Source of the DNA: Bradyrhizobium sp. CCGUVB1N3
Lineage (GTDB): Bacteria; Pseudomonadota; Alphaproteobacteria; Rhizobiales; Xanthobacteraceae
Direction of reading: 5' to 3'
Length of the DNA stretch: 64,000 nucleotides
Assembly (NCBI RefSeq): GCF_024199925.1
Contig: NZ_JANADR010000001.1
Span: 3,596,001-3,660,000 of the forward strand
Shown: positions 15,933 through 24,870 of the stretch, in pieces
Numbering within the stretch: position 1 is the first letter of the stretch
Layout of the letters: every line of letters begins with the position of its first letter
The notes under the pieces: model-generated
Database searches by the model: none
What the model was told of the DNA's origin: nothing
Seen by the model: the letters and a program-made list of their open reading frames with translations, nothing else
Program-made: the position numbers and the translations under genes

Positions 15933-16574
15933 TCACCGCAGCGGGGCGGAGATGTGGGTCGGCCTTGGCTCGCCGAGCTCGGTGAGCTTGGCGCGGGCAA
16001 GCTGATGGGCGGCGCCGTCGGGGCGCTCTGGAAGCGCGAGGACGGCTTCGAAATCGGCGCGGGCTTCCTCCGTCCGTCCCCTCGTGAGCAATGCGACGCC
16101 GCGATTGACGCGCGCGTCGACATCATTGGGCGCGAGGCGGATGGCGGTGTTGTAGCTCAGGATCGCGCGGTCGAGATCGCCCTTGGCCGCCAGCGCGAGC
16201 CCCCGCTCGGAATAGGACGTAGCGAGCTTCGGATCGAGCGCGATCGCCTGGTCGTAATCGGCAACCGCAAGATCGAGCTCGCCGTGCTGCCGATATGCCT
16301 GGGCGCGATCGCGGAAGGTGGCTGCGCGGTTGGGGTTGAGATGAATGGCCTGGTCGAAATCCGCGATCGCCCGTTTGGCGTCACCGTGCCGCAGCGCGAT
16401 GCGGCCGCGCCCCTCGTAGGCGAACGCGATCAGCGGGCCGCGGAACGGGCTGAAGCCGATCACGGCCGAGCATACGTCGGGCTCGTTGGCATCGCCGCAA
16501 TTGACGACGGTGTGCAACGACAATCCGACGAGAATGCCCGACACGATCAACAATGGCGCGGTTAATCTGGTCAT
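15933..16574 (-). CDS. Exported TPR-repeat protein
   Basis: The 213-residue protein has an N-terminal hydrophobic segment (about residues 4-21, signal peptide or anchor) and then about four tetratricopeptide repeats between residues 50 and 190. Clear signatures are AYEGRGRIALRHGDAKRAIADF, LAVADYDQAIALDP and LDRAILSYNTAIRLAP. TPR arrays mediate protein-protein contact; the partner is unknown. The ATG at 16574 is used. The gene converges with the histone-tail gene, ten bases from its stop. Confidence 0.82.
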   Translation of the reverse strand: MTRLTAPLLIVSGILVGLSLHTVVNCGDANEPDVCSAVIGFSPFRGPLIAFAYEGRGRIALRHGDAKRAIADFDQAIHLNPNRAATFRDRAQAYRQHGELDLAVADYDQAIALDPKLATSYSERGLALAAKGDLDRAILSYNTAIRLAPNDVDARVNRGVALLTRGRTEEARADFEAVLALPERPDGAAHQLARAKLTELGEPRPTHISAPLR

Positions 16575-16722
16575 CGCCGGCCGTCGCCGGCATCAGGCCG
16601 GCCACGCATCCCCTTTCAGACGCTTGAGGTCTGCAGGTGTTAGCACCGGCGGGGACGATCTTGTGTGCGCCAGCTCACAAAGCCGGCCACAATCTCGGCT
16701 GCACGGGCCTCAGGTCGCCCAG

Positions 16723-16887
16723 TCAGACGGTCCAGGAGAGCGCTCTCATCAGCCACATCGCCAGCAGGCAACACCAGCCCACTGCAGCAAGTGCGAAGGA
16801 CATCAGGAGGAGCGCGCCTTCCGCATTGACCAGAAAACTCGCGTGCGACGCTGCCTCGTCCCGCACAGCCCGGTTCATGTGCAACAT
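16723..16887 (-). CDS. Small single-pass membrane protein (54 residues)
   Basis: A 54-codon frame begins ATG at 16887 with GGAGG (minus strand, 16893-16897) five bases upstream, a good ribosome site. The product MLHMNRAVRDEAASHASFLV... has a hydrophilic N-terminus and one hydrophobic segment at about residues 25-50 (ALLLMSFALAAVGWCCLLAM) ending near Trp52. A second Met at residue 4 is an alternative start. I do not recognise a family. The frame lies alone in a 470-base interval between the TPR gene and htpX. Support is the ribosome site and the coherent membrane segment. Confidence 0.45.
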   Translation of the reverse strand: MLHMNRAVRDEAASHASFLVNAEGALLLMSFALAAVGWCCLLAMWLMRALSWTV

Positions 16888-17044
16888 GTGCACCTCCGGC
16901 AATTCCGATTAAAGAATTCTCACACTCGGCAAGCCGTCCGGCCTGCCGACTCGCCAAAAAAGACGAGTTGCATTGGTGTGAATCAAAGCGAGTCGAAACG
17001 CAAGAGTCCTTTAGGACAACGACACGCGCGAATCGCAGCCCATC
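16888..17044. other. Remaining spacer between the sORF and htpX
   Basis: Apart from the 54-residue frame, the interval 16575-17044 holds no gene or repeat that I can support. Longer open frames on both strands here lack ribosome sites and family features. Confidence 0.5.
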
Positions 17045-17980
17045 TCATCCCCACGGTCCGCGCGAGGACGAGCGGCCCCATGGACTTTGCGGGGGATAGT
17101 TTTCGTTGGCGCCAAGCGACGGCGCCGCGTTCGCGCCGAGTTCGGCCGCGAGCTGCTGGAGCGCGTCGAGGCGGTTCTGCGTCGAGGGATGGGTGGCGAA
17201 GAGATTGTCGACGCCGTGCCCCGACAGCGGGTTGATGATGAACATGTGCGCCGTCGCGGGATTGCGCTCGGCGTCGAAGTTCGGCACCTGATGCGCGGCA
17301 TTCTCGATCTTGACCAGCGCGGATGCGAGCCACATCGGCTGACCGACGATGCGTCCGCCGAGATCGTCGGCGGCATATTCGCGGGTGCGGCTGATCGCCA
17401 TCTGCACCAGCATGGCAGCAAGCGGCGCCAGGATCATCATCAGGATCGAGCCGACGATGCCGGGGCCGGAATTGCTGTTGCGATGGCCGCCGAAGAACAT
17501 GCCGAACTGCGCCAGCATCGAGATCGCGCCCGCGACCGTCGCGGTGATGGTCATCAGCAGCGTGTCGTGGTTTTTGACGTGCGCGAGCTCATGCGCGATC
17601 ACGCCGGCGAGCTCCTCGCGGCTGAGCTGATGCATCAAGCCGGCGGTGACGGCAACCGCGGCATTCTGCGGATTGCGACCCGTGGCGAACGCGTTGGGCT
17701 GCGCCTCGTCCATCACGAACACGCGCGGCATCGGTAACCCCGCACGGCCCGCCAGCTCGGCGACGAGACCGACGAGCTCCGGCGCGCTGGCGCGGTCGAC
17801 CTCATGGGCACCGTACATCGAGAGCACCATGCGGTCGGAGTTCCAGTAGGTGAAGAGATTGGTCGCCGCCGCGATAACCAGCGCGATCATGGCCCCGGCG
17901 GCGCCGCCGATGAGATAGCCGACGCCCATGAACAGGGCGGTGAGGCCTGCGAGCAGAATTGCTGTGCGAAGATAGTTCAT
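17045..17980 (-). CDS. htpX: Protease HtpX, membrane zinc metalloprotease
   Basis: The 311-residue protein has two N-terminal membrane segments (about residues 5-22 and 24-45), the zinc motif HELAH at 130-134 with catalytic Glu131, a further hydrophobic pair at about 145-200, and the downstream glutamate ligand in [10 protein letters not shown]. HtpX degrades misfolded inner-membrane proteins together with FtsH. The C-terminus is extended by an Asn/Pro/Gly-rich tail. The gene is divergent from the HlyD gene at 18265. No heat-shock operator such as CIRCE is visible upstream. Confidence 0.94.
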   Translation of the reverse strand: MNYLRTAILLAGLTALFMGVGYLIGGAAGAMIALVIAAATNLFTYWNSDRMVLSMYGAHEVDRASAPELVGLVAELAGRAGLPMPRVFVMDEAQPNAFATGRNPQNAAVAVTAGLMHQLSREELAGVIAHELAHVKNHDTLLMTITATVAGAISMLAQFGMFFGGHRNSNSGPGIVGSILMMILAPLAAMLVQMAISRTREYAADDLGGRIVGQPMWLASALVKIENAAHQVPNFDAERNPATAHMFIINPLSGHGVDNLFATHPSTQNRLDALQQLAAELGANAAPSLGANENYPPQSPWGRSSSRGPWG

Positions 17981-18195
17981 GGCCGCCTCCGTAAACCGGC
18001 CGTGGGCTAGCCTTCAGCCGGCGCCATGGAAGTATGGATACGCCGTCGCGCCGCAAGATAGGCCGCTGCGTCGGAGAGCCGCGGCGCGTGCACGCAAGGT
18101 GGCAGTTCGGCAATGGTAAACCTTACCGCGCATTTGTGCCAAAGCCCACGCCGAAGTTTACCCGTTGGAAAGGCAGCCGTCGCTTAATCGACGAT

Positions 18196-18233
18196 AACCG
18201 GGCACCCCAGGCCTGCCTGGGCATTACCCGGTT
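18196..18233 (+). promoter_or_regulatory. Two-tier hairpin in the leader of the HlyD/PilZ-glycosyltransferase operon
   Basis: AACCGGG (18196-18202) pairs with CCCGGTT (18227-18233), and inside them CCCAGGC (18206-18212) pairs with GCCTGGG (18215-18221). The structure ends 31 bases before the ATG at 18265. It has no U-run, so a simple terminator is unlikely; it could be an RNA control element or a DNA-binding dyad. Confidence 0.4.
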
Positions 18234-18264
18234 CCATTGCCACCAGTCAGCAAGGTGACTGCCC

Positions 18265-19635
18265 ATGATGGACCGGTCTCGAGCGGCTTCCGCCGGCGAT
18301 ACATCTCCGTCCTCCGCGCACGAGGCAGAAAGTGCTTCCGATGCCAGGAGTTTGGATGCCAGGAGCTTGCAGCATGCGCTGCAGGAGCGCCTGTTTGCCG
18401 AAGAGGAACACCCGCAGGAACCCGCCGCCCGGATGGAGGCCGCGGAACCGGCGCGACGCTGGCCACACTTCTGGCGGGGCTTGAAGATCGCAGCAGGCCT
18501 TGCCGTGATTGCCGTGTTCGGCTGGCTGCCGCTGCGCGCCATGTTGCAGAATTCCAGTGTCGAAGCCGTGCTGAACTCGCGCCTCGTCACCCTGCGTGCG
18601 CCGATCGGGGGCCGCGTCGCCGCGGCCGCCCCCCTCAAGGACCAGGCCAGGCTCGAGGCCGGCACCCTCGTGCTGCGCGTGGTGAACTCGCGCGGCGATC
18701 GCACGCGGCTCGACGATCTCCGGCGGCAGAAGTCGCGCCTGGAGAACGAGCGGCCAAGCGTCGCCGCCAAGCTCGCCTCCGCACAAGCCGCGCAAGCAGA
18801 CCTCGCACGTCAGGCCGCGCAGTTCAGGGACGGACGCGTCCTCCAGCTCGAGGCGCGCATCGCCGAGATCCAGACCTCGATCGAGGCGGCCGCGGCGCGG
18901 CGCGAGGAGGCCAGCGCCGCCGTCGACCGCGCCTCGTCGCTGGCAAAAACCGGCAACGTCTCCACGGTCGAGCTCGCGCGGCTGACGCGTGAGCTTTCGG
19001 TGGCGCAGCAGACCGAGCTCGGCGCGCGCAAGCGGCTCGATGCGGCCAAGGTCGAGCTGACCGCGGCGCAGGCCGGCTCGTTCCTCGGCGACAGCTACAA
19101 CGACCGGCCGAGCTCGGTGCAGCGCGAGGAAGAGATGCGCCAGCGCGCGCACGATCTCGAGGCCGATCTTTCGCGCATCGACACCGAGATCACCTGGCTT
19201 GGCAACGAGATCATCGTCGAAGAGATCCGCTTCGCCGATCTTTCCGAGGCCGACATCAAAACTCCGGTCGCAGGCCGCATCTGGGAGATGATGACCTCGC
19301 CAGGCGAGGACGTACAGGCCGGTCAGCCCCTGCTCAAGGTGCTCGATTGCAGCGGCGCGGTGGTCACGGCCAACGTCACCGAGAGCGTCTATAATCGCCT
19401 GCAGCTCGGCGACCACGCCACCTTCGAGCCGAATGACGGCGGCGAGCCGATCTCCGGCACCGTCGTCAACCTGACCGGCGCCGCCGGTGCGCCCGCCAAT
19501 CTCGCCATCAATCCCGACGCGCTGAACAAGGAGCCCTATCGCGTGACGGTGGCGATCGGCGAAGCCGCCGTGCACGGTTGCACGGTGGGACGGACCGGGC
19601 GCGTCGTCTTTGGTCGCAACGAGACCACGCCATGA
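18265..19635 (+). CDS. HlyD-family membrane fusion protein of a polysaccharide synthase pair
   Basis: The 456-residue protein has a cytoplasmic N-terminus of about 70 residues, one membrane helix (about 72-92, IAAGLAVIAVFGWLPL), a first lipoyl-like half (VTLRAPIGGRVAAAAPL), a long coiled coil (about 145-300, rich in Glu/Arg/Ala), a second lipoyl-like half (ADIKTPVAGRIWEMM) and a C-terminal beta-barrel (SVYNRLQLGDHATF). This is the membrane fusion protein plan. Its stop overlaps the glycosyltransferase start by four bases (ATGA at 19632-19635), so the two act together; the rhizobial BgsB/BgsA pair for mixed-linkage beta-glucan has the same arrangement. A role in guiding or exporting a nascent polysaccharide across the periplasm is inferred. 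Confidence 0.82.
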   Translation: MMDRSRAASAGDTSPSSAHEAESASDARSLDARSLQHALQERLFAEEEHPQEPAARMEAAEPARRWPHFWRGLKIAAGLAVIAVFGWLPLRAMLQNSSVEAVLNSRLVTLRAPIGGRVAAAAPLKDQARLEAGTLVLRVVNSRGDRTRLDDLRRQKSRLENERPSVAAKLASAQAAQADLARQAAQFRDGRVLQLEARIAEIQTSIEAAAARREEASAAVDRASSLAKTGNVSTVELARLTRELSVAQQTELGARKRLDAAKVELTAAQAGSFLGDSYNDRPSSVQREEEMRQRAHDLEADLSRIDTEITWLGNEIIVEEIRFADLSEADIKTPVAGRIWEMMTSPGEDVQAGQPLLKVLDCSGAVVTANVTESVYNRLQLGDHATFEPNDGGEPISGTVVNLTGAAGAPANLAINPDALNKEPYRVTVAIGEAAVHGCTVGRTGRVVFGRNETTP

Positions 19636-21566
19636 TGGCAGCACTGGCGCCCGGCTTTCTCGCGCTCGGCGCCTTCATGGCGATGGTGCCGCTCTTGAGG
19701 CGCGACAACACGCTGGCGCGTTCGCTTTTGACCGGCGTGTCGTTCGTCCTCCTGCTGCGCTACTTCTACTGGCGCGTCACCAAGACCCTGCCGCCACCTG
19801 GGCTGACGGCGGATTGCTTCTTCGGCTATCCCTTCATGCTGGCGGAAGCGGCCTCGCTGGTCGCGGTCGCATTGTCACTCTTGTTCCTCAGCCGCACCAC
19901 CAGGCGCACCACCGATGTCGACGGTCGCGCCACCGATCCCAAGGCGCCGCTGATCGACGTCTTCATCTGTACCTATAACGAGGAGCGATCGATCCTCGAG
20001 CGCACGATCATCGGCGCGACCGGAATGGAGTACGGCAATTACCGCGTCTGGGTGCTCGACGACGGCCGGCGCCTGTGGCTGCGGCACCTCGCAGGCGAAC
20101 TCGGCTGCCACTACCTCACGCGTCCCGACAACCGCCATGCCAAGGCGGGCAACATCAACCACGCGCTCAATCATGTCGGCGCGCTGCCGGAACGGCCGGA
20201 CTTCATCGCCGTCCTCGACGCCGACTTCGTGCCGCGGCCGGATTTTCTCGCGCGGACCATCAGCCTGATGGACGATGCATCCGTCGGCGTGGTGCAGACG
20301 CCGCAGCATTTCATCAACCCCGATCCGATCCAGACCAACCTCGCTGCGTCCGACGTGTGGCCCGACGAGCAGCGCTTCTTCTTCGACATCTTGATGCCGG
20401 CCAAGGATGCCTGGGGCGTCGCGTTCTGCTGCGGCACGTCCTCGCTGATCCGCTACGACGGCTTGAAGGCGATCGGTGGCTTTCCGACCGATTCGGTGAC
20501 GGAGGACTATCTCGTCACGCTTCGCCTGAAGGAGCGCGGCCTCAAGACCGTCTATCTCAACGAGCGGCTGACGATCGGCCTCGCGCCGGAGGGGCTGAAG
20601 GAATACATCACCCAGCGTGGCCGCTGGTGCCTCGGCCTCATGCAGATCGTACGCGGCCGCAGCGGTCCGCTGTCGCGGGATTCGAAGCTCTCCTTCATCG
20701 ACCGGCTGTCGCTGGTCGACGCTTTCATGAGCTGGGCTGCGGTTTACCCGACGAGGATGTTCGGGCTGGTCGTGCCCTGGCTGTTCCTGCTTTTCGGCAT
20801 CAAGGCCGTGCAGGCTGATCTGTCTGAGCTGCTGCAGTTCTTCCTGCCGTACTATGTCTGGCATGGGCTCGCCATGACCTGGCTGTCGCATGGCCGTGCG
20901 CTTGCCATGATGACGGATGTGTCCCAGCTCGTGGCGGCGCCCGCGGTGCTCAAGGCGGTGACGACCGGCTTGCTGAAACCGAAAGGGCACAAGTTCAAGG
21001 TCACTGCCAAAGGCGGGGACCGCGACAAGAAATTCGTCGAATGGCCGCTGCTGCGGCTCTATGGCGGCATGCTTCTGATCACGCTCGCGGCCATCGCCTA
21101 TGCCTTCATCCTGCACTTGCGCGGTGAGAACATCGCCTATGGCGGGCTGGCGCTGGGCTGGAGCCTCTACAACGCCGTCGTCCTCACCGTGGTCTGCTTC
21201 GTCTGCATCGAGCAGCCGCGCAAGCGCAAGGCCGAGCGGTTCAATCGCAACGAGACGATCCTGCTGCGCCAGGGCGGCGCGTCGCATCTGGCGCGGCTCG
21301 CCGATATCTCCATCACGGGCGGGCGGCTGATCGATCCCGACCCGCCCGCGGTCGGCAGCGCGATCGAATGCCGCATCTATGGCCGCGCCATCGCGGCGAT
21401 CGTGGTGCGACGGACTGTGGACGGATTTGCCGTCAGGTTCGAGGAAGGCATGGACACGCGCGTCCATGCGATCCGGGCATTCTATGCCGGCGAATATGTC
21501 CGCGCCTATCGCGGTATCCGGGCGCTCCCGGTCGGCAAGGCGCTATTGCTGCGGCTGTTCGGCTAG
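19632..21566 (+). CDS. Processive GT2 glycosyltransferase with C-terminal PilZ domain (cellulose/beta-glucan synthase-like)
   Basis: The 644-residue protein has N-terminal membrane helices, a GT-A core with FICTYNEE, VLDDG, DAD in VLDADFVP and the acceptor/processivity motif QRGRW, then several more membrane helices. The C-terminal PilZ domain (about residues 540-640) has R-x3-R in RKAER and D-x-S-x2-G in DISITGG, the two c-di-GMP-binding motifs. The product should be a beta-linked exopolysaccharide made at the inner membrane and activated by c-di-GMP. It is too short and too isolated from bcsB, bcsC and bcsZ to be called cellulose synthase with confidence. The start at 19632 overlaps the HlyD stop. 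Confidence 0.86.
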   Translation: MMAALAPGFLALGAFMAMVPLLRRDNTLARSLLTGVSFVLLLRYFYWRVTKTLPPPGLTADCFFGYPFMLAEAASLVAVALSLLFLSRTTRRTTDVDGRATDPKAPLIDVFICTYNEERSILERTIIGATGMEYGNYRVWVLDDGRRLWLRHLAGELGCHYLTRPDNRHAKAGNINHALNHVGALPERPDFIAVLDADFVPRPDFLARTISLMDDASVGVVQTPQHFINPDPIQTNLAASDVWPDEQRFFFDILMPAKDAWGVAFCCGTSSLIRYDGLKAIGGFPTDSVTEDYLVTLRLKERGLKTVYLNERLTIGLAPEGLKEYITQRGRWCLGLMQIVRGRSGPLSRDSKLSFIDRLSLVDAFMSWAAVYPTRMFGLVVPWLFLLFGIKAVQADLSELLQFFLPYYVWHGLAMTWLSHGRALAMMTDVSQLVAAPAVLKAVTTGLLKPKGHKFKVTAKGGDRDKKFVEWPLLRLYGGMLLITLAAIAYAFILHLRGENIAYGGLALGWSLYNAVVLTVVCFVCIEQPRKRKAERFNRNETILLRQGGASHLARLADISITGGRLIDPDPPAVGSAIECRIYGRAIAAIVVRRTVDGFAVRFEEGMDTRVHAIRAFYAGEYVRAYRGIRALPVGKALLLRLFG

Positions 21567-21649
21567 GCGTCCAAGGGATGGCGTGAGGCCGGGACTTCAC
21601 CTAAACTTCGGCAGATTCCACGATTGCCCTTCCCGCTGCCGGAAACCTT

Positions 21650-22951
21650 ATGCTCCAGACCCGATTCGCGATCGCGGCCGTCACGCTGCTCGCACTCTCC
21701 ACAACCGCTTCCGCCCAATTGCTGCCGCCGCCCGCAAAGCCCGCGGCGCCGAAGCCCGCCGCACCCTCGCCGCGCGCGGCCTCGTGCCACAATGGCGCGA
21801 GCTTCGACCGCTTCCTTACCGAGGTGAAGCAACAAGCGATCGCCGCCGGCGTGTCGCAGCGCGCGATCAGCGAGGCCTCACCCTACCTCGTCTACGATCA
21901 GGGCATCGTCAACCGCGACCGCGGCCAGCGCGTGTTCGGCCAGCTCTTCACCGAATTCGCCGGGCGAATGGCCGCGACCTATCGCATGCAGAACGGCCAG
22001 CAGCACATCAAGCAATACGCGGCAGCGTTCGCACGCGCCGAGAAGGAATACGGCGTGCCGCCGGCGGTGATCGCCGCGTTCTGGGGACTGGAGAGCGATT
22101 TCGGCGCCAACATGGGCAATTTGCCGACGCTGAAATCGCTGGTGTCGCTCGCCTATGACTGCCGCCGCTCGGAGATGTTCGTGGGCGAGACCATCGCGGC
22201 GCTCAAGGTGATCGACCGCGGCGATCTCAGCCCTGCCGAGATGATCGGCTCCTGGGCCGGCGAGCTCGGGCAGACGCAGTTCTTGCCGACGCATTACGTC
22301 AACTACGCCGTCGATTATGACGGCGACGGAAGGCGCGATCTGCTCCGCAGCGGACCGGACGTGATCGGCTCGACCGCCAACTACATCGCCAACGGCTTGA
22401 AGTGGCGGCGCGGCGAGCCGTGGCTGGAAGAGATCAAGGTGCCCGCAAACCTGCCGTGGGAGCAGACTGACCTCTCGGTGCAGCAGCCGCGCTCGAAATG
22501 GGCACAGCTGGGGGTGACCTATCCCGACGGCCGGCCGCTGCCGAACGACAATCTCGCCGCCTCCGTGCTGCTGCCGATGGGACGAACAGGCCCGGCCTTC
22601 ATGGCCTATCCGAATTTCGCGGCCTACACCGAATGGAATAACTCGCTGATCTATTCCACCACCGCCGGCTACCTCGCCTCGCGCATCGCAGGCGCAGCTC
22701 CCATGCGGAAGCCCGCGCAACCGGTGGCGCAACTGCCGTTCAACGAGCTGAAGGAATTGCAGCAGCTCCTGGTGCGCGCCGGCTTCAACGTCGGCAAGGT
22801 CGACGGCGTGCTGGGCCAGCAGAGCCGCAGTGCCGTAAAGGCGATGCAGGTCAAGTACGGCCTGCCCGCGGATTCCTGGCCGACCGCGGAGCTGCTCGCG
22901 CGCATGCGCGGCGGCACCGCGCAGGCACAGCCGGCGGGCGTGGTGCGGTAG
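21650..22951 (+). CDS. Lytic murein transglycosylase, MltB family, with peptidoglycan-binding domain
   Basis: The 433-residue protein has a signal peptide (about residues 1-22, cut near ASA), a Pro/Ala linker, and an MltB-type catalytic domain with Glu148 in FWGLESDFG. The supporting stretches WAGELGQTQFLPTHY and DGDGRRDLL follow. A C-terminal PG_binding_1 domain occupies about 365-425 (LQQLLVRAGFNVGKVDGVLGQQSRSAVKAMQ). It cleaves the glycan strand of peptidoglycan with formation of 1,6-anhydromuramic ends in the periplasm. There is no lipobox, so it is probably a soluble or peptidoglycan-bound form. It lies 83 bases after the PilZ glycosyltransferase. Confidence 0.92.
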   Translation: MLQTRFAIAAVTLLALSTTASAQLLPPPAKPAAPKPAAPSPRAASCHNGASFDRFLTEVKQQAIAAGVSQRAISEASPYLVYDQGIVNRDRGQRVFGQLFTEFAGRMAATYRMQNGQQHIKQYAAAFARAEKEYGVPPAVIAAFWGLESDFGANMGNLPTLKSLVSLAYDCRRSEMFVGETIAALKVIDRGDLSPAEMIGSWAGELGQTQFLPTHYVNYAVDYDGDGRRDLLRSGPDVIGSTANYIANGLKWRRGEPWLEEIKVPANLPWEQTDLSVQQPRSKWAQLGVTYPDGRPLPNDNLAASVLLPMGRTGPAFMAYPNFAAYTEWNNSLIYSTTAGYLASRIAGAAPMRKPAQPVAQLPFNELKELQQLLVRAGFNVGKVDGVLGQQSRSAVKAMQVKYGLPADSWPTAELLARMRGGTAQAQPAGVVR

Positions 22952-23059
22952 AATTTTTGACCCGCGAACGCCACCTCGGCGATTGTATTTTCCTGCGATG
23001 CTCCCATGTCTTGGGATCAGGAAACCTCCTGACATCCCAACGAGAAGAGAGAGCTTCAC

Positions 23060-23563
23060 ATGTCCTTTTACGACGCCGTCGTCCCTGCCTATTTGCAGAT
23101 GCTGAATAGTCTCTCCGGTCTGCTCAACAAGGCGGAAGCCCATTGCGCGGCCAGGAAGATCGAGCCCGGCGTGCTGATCGGATCTCGGCTTTTCCCGGAC
23201 ATGCTGCCATTCGGCAAGCAGATCCAGCTCGTCAGCGACTTCGCGGCCAAGGGCTGTGCGCGGCTCACGCATACCGAGGTGCCGTCGATGCCGGACACCG
23301 AGACGACGTTCGCGGAATTGAAGCAGCGGCTGGCAAAGACCATCGACTTCGTGAAATCGTTCAAGCCCGAGCAGTTCGACGGCGCCGATGCCAAGGACGT
23401 CACATTCCCGGCCGGCCCCGACCGGTCCGTTACATTGAAGGGGCAGCAATTCTTCAGCTCGGTCTCGCTGCCGAACTTCTATTTCCATGCCGCCACCGCG
23501 CACGGCATCCTGCGCCATAACGGCGTCGAGATCGGCAAGCGCGATTTCCTCGGCATGAACTGA
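23060..23563 (+). CDS. DUF1993 family protein
   Basis: The 167-residue protein matches the pattern of the DUF1993 family: an N-terminal YDAVVPAYLQMLNSLSGLLNKAEAH helix, LFPDMLPFGKQIQLVSDFAAKG, a middle helix TFAELKQRLAKTIDFVKS, and the C-terminal LPNFYFHAATAHGILRHNGVEIGKRDFLG. These are four-helix bundle proteins related to the DinB fold; no enzymatic function is established. A GAGAGAG purine run precedes the ATG. It stands alone between the transglycosylase and the Old Yellow Enzyme. Confidence 0.85.
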   Translation: MSFYDAVVPAYLQMLNSLSGLLNKAEAHCAARKIEPGVLIGSRLFPDMLPFGKQIQLVSDFAAKGCARLTHTEVPSMPDTETTFAELKQRLAKTIDFVKSFKPEQFDGADAKDVTFPAGPDRSVTLKGQQFFSSVSLPNFYFHAATAHGILRHNGVEIGKRDFLGMN

Positions 23564-23762
23564 GATTTGTGATCCATATTTTCCGCGGCACGGAGATCAA
23601 CTCCGCTGCCGCGGATGAAATTGCAGAAGAGCTATCCTCTTTCAGCTTCCTTGGTGTCGCCCTGGCGCAGCTCGCCTGCACTTTCGGAATGGCTTCGCCC
23701 TTGCGCAGCGTGTGGCGATGCACAAGTCTGCTTGACCTGTCACTGCCTGAGAGCATCCCCCC

Positions 23763-24866
23763 ATGAGCCGTCCGACCAAATTGTTTGAGCCCTATAAGCT
23801 TGGCCCGATCTCGCTGGCCAATCGCTTCGTGATGGCGCCTCTGACGCGCAATCGCGCCGCGCCCGGGACTTTCGTGCCGAGCCCGCTTGCGGCCGACTAT
23901 TACGGGCAGCGCGCCTCCGCCGGGCTGCTGGTCACCGAGGCAAGCCAGATCTCCCAGCAGGGCCAGGGCTATCAGGATACGCCCGGCATCTATTCCAAAG
24001 ACCAGGTCGCCGGCTGGCGCAAGGTCACCGATCGCGTGCATGAGCGCGGCGGGCGCATCTTCATCCAGCTCTGGCATGTCGGACGCATCTCGCACACCGC
24101 GCTTCAGGCCAATGGCGGCGCGCCGGTCGCTCCTAGCGCGATCCGCGCCAAGGGCAAGACCTTCGTCAATGGCACCTTCGCCGACGTCTCCGAGCCGCGC
24201 ACGCTCGAGCTCGCCGAAATTCCAGGGATCATCGACGATTTCAAGCGCGCCACGAAGAATGCGCTGGAAGCGGGTTTCGACGGCGTCGAGATCCATGGCG
24301 CCAACGGCTATCTGCTCGACCAGTTCGCGAAAGACGGCGCCAATAAGCGCACCGACACCTACGGCGGCTCGATCGAGAACCGGGCCAAGCTGATGCTGGA
24401 AGTCTCGAAGGCGGTCGCTGCCGAGGCCGGCGCCGATCGCACCGGCATCCGCATCTCGCCGGTTACGCCGGCGAACGACATCTCCGATTCCAATCCGCAA
24501 GCGCTGTTCGACCACATCGTCGACGGGCTCAATGCCTTGAAGCTCGTCTATCTGCACGTCGTGGAAGGCGCGACCGGTGGCCCGCGCGATTTTGCGCCGT
24601 TCGACTATGCGGACCTGCGCAAGCGCTTCTCCGGCGCCTATATCGCCAACAACGGCTACGATTTCGAGCTGGCGACGAAGGTGCTCGATGCCGGCGCTGC
24701 CGACCTCATCGCGTTCGGCAAGCCGTTCATCTCCAACCCCGACCTGGTCGAGCGGTTGAAGAAGGGCGCGACGCTCAACGAATGGGACAAGAACACCTTC
24801 TACGGCGGCGGCGCCAAGGGCTATACGGACTATCCGACGTTGGAAGCGGCCGACGCGGCGGAGTAG
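23763..24866 (+). CDS. Old Yellow Enzyme family alkene reductase (FMN, NADH:flavin oxidoreductase)
   Basis: The 367-residue TIM-barrel flavoprotein shows the expected motifs in order: MAPLTRNRA near the N-terminus, HVGRISH, IHGANGYLLDQF with the substrate-binding His/Asn pair, TDTYGGSIENR, and a C-terminal phosphate-binding strand ending in DLIAFGKPFISNPDLVERL. Enzymes of this group (NemA, XenB, OPDA reductase-like) reduce activated C=C bonds of enones, maleimides and nitro compounds with NAD(P)H. The physiological substrate is unknown. No adjacent NemR-type regulator is present. The stop lies four bases from the converging hydroxyacid oxidase stop. Confidence 0.92.
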   Translation: MSRPTKLFEPYKLGPISLANRFVMAPLTRNRAAPGTFVPSPLAADYYGQRASAGLLVTEASQISQQGQGYQDTPGIYSKDQVAGWRKVTDRVHERGGRIFIQLWHVGRISHTALQANGGAPVAPSAIRAKGKTFVNGTFADVSEPRTLELAEIPGIIDDFKRATKNALEAGFDGVEIHGANGYLLDQFAKDGANKRTDTYGGSIENRAKLMLEVSKAVAAEAGADRTGIRISPVTPANDISDSNPQALFDHIVDGLNALKLVYLHVVEGATGGPRDFAPFDYADLRKRFSGAYIANNGYDFELATKVLDAGAADLIAFGKPFISNPDLVERLKKGATLNEWDKNTFYGGGAKGYTDYPTLEAADAAE

Positions 24867-24870
24867 CGCA

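Noticed and set aside
23569..23766. 65-codon frame between the DUF1993 and Old Yellow Enzyme genes
   Set aside because: There is no ribosome site, it overlaps the next gene's start and its composition is mixed; it is more likely promoter sequence.
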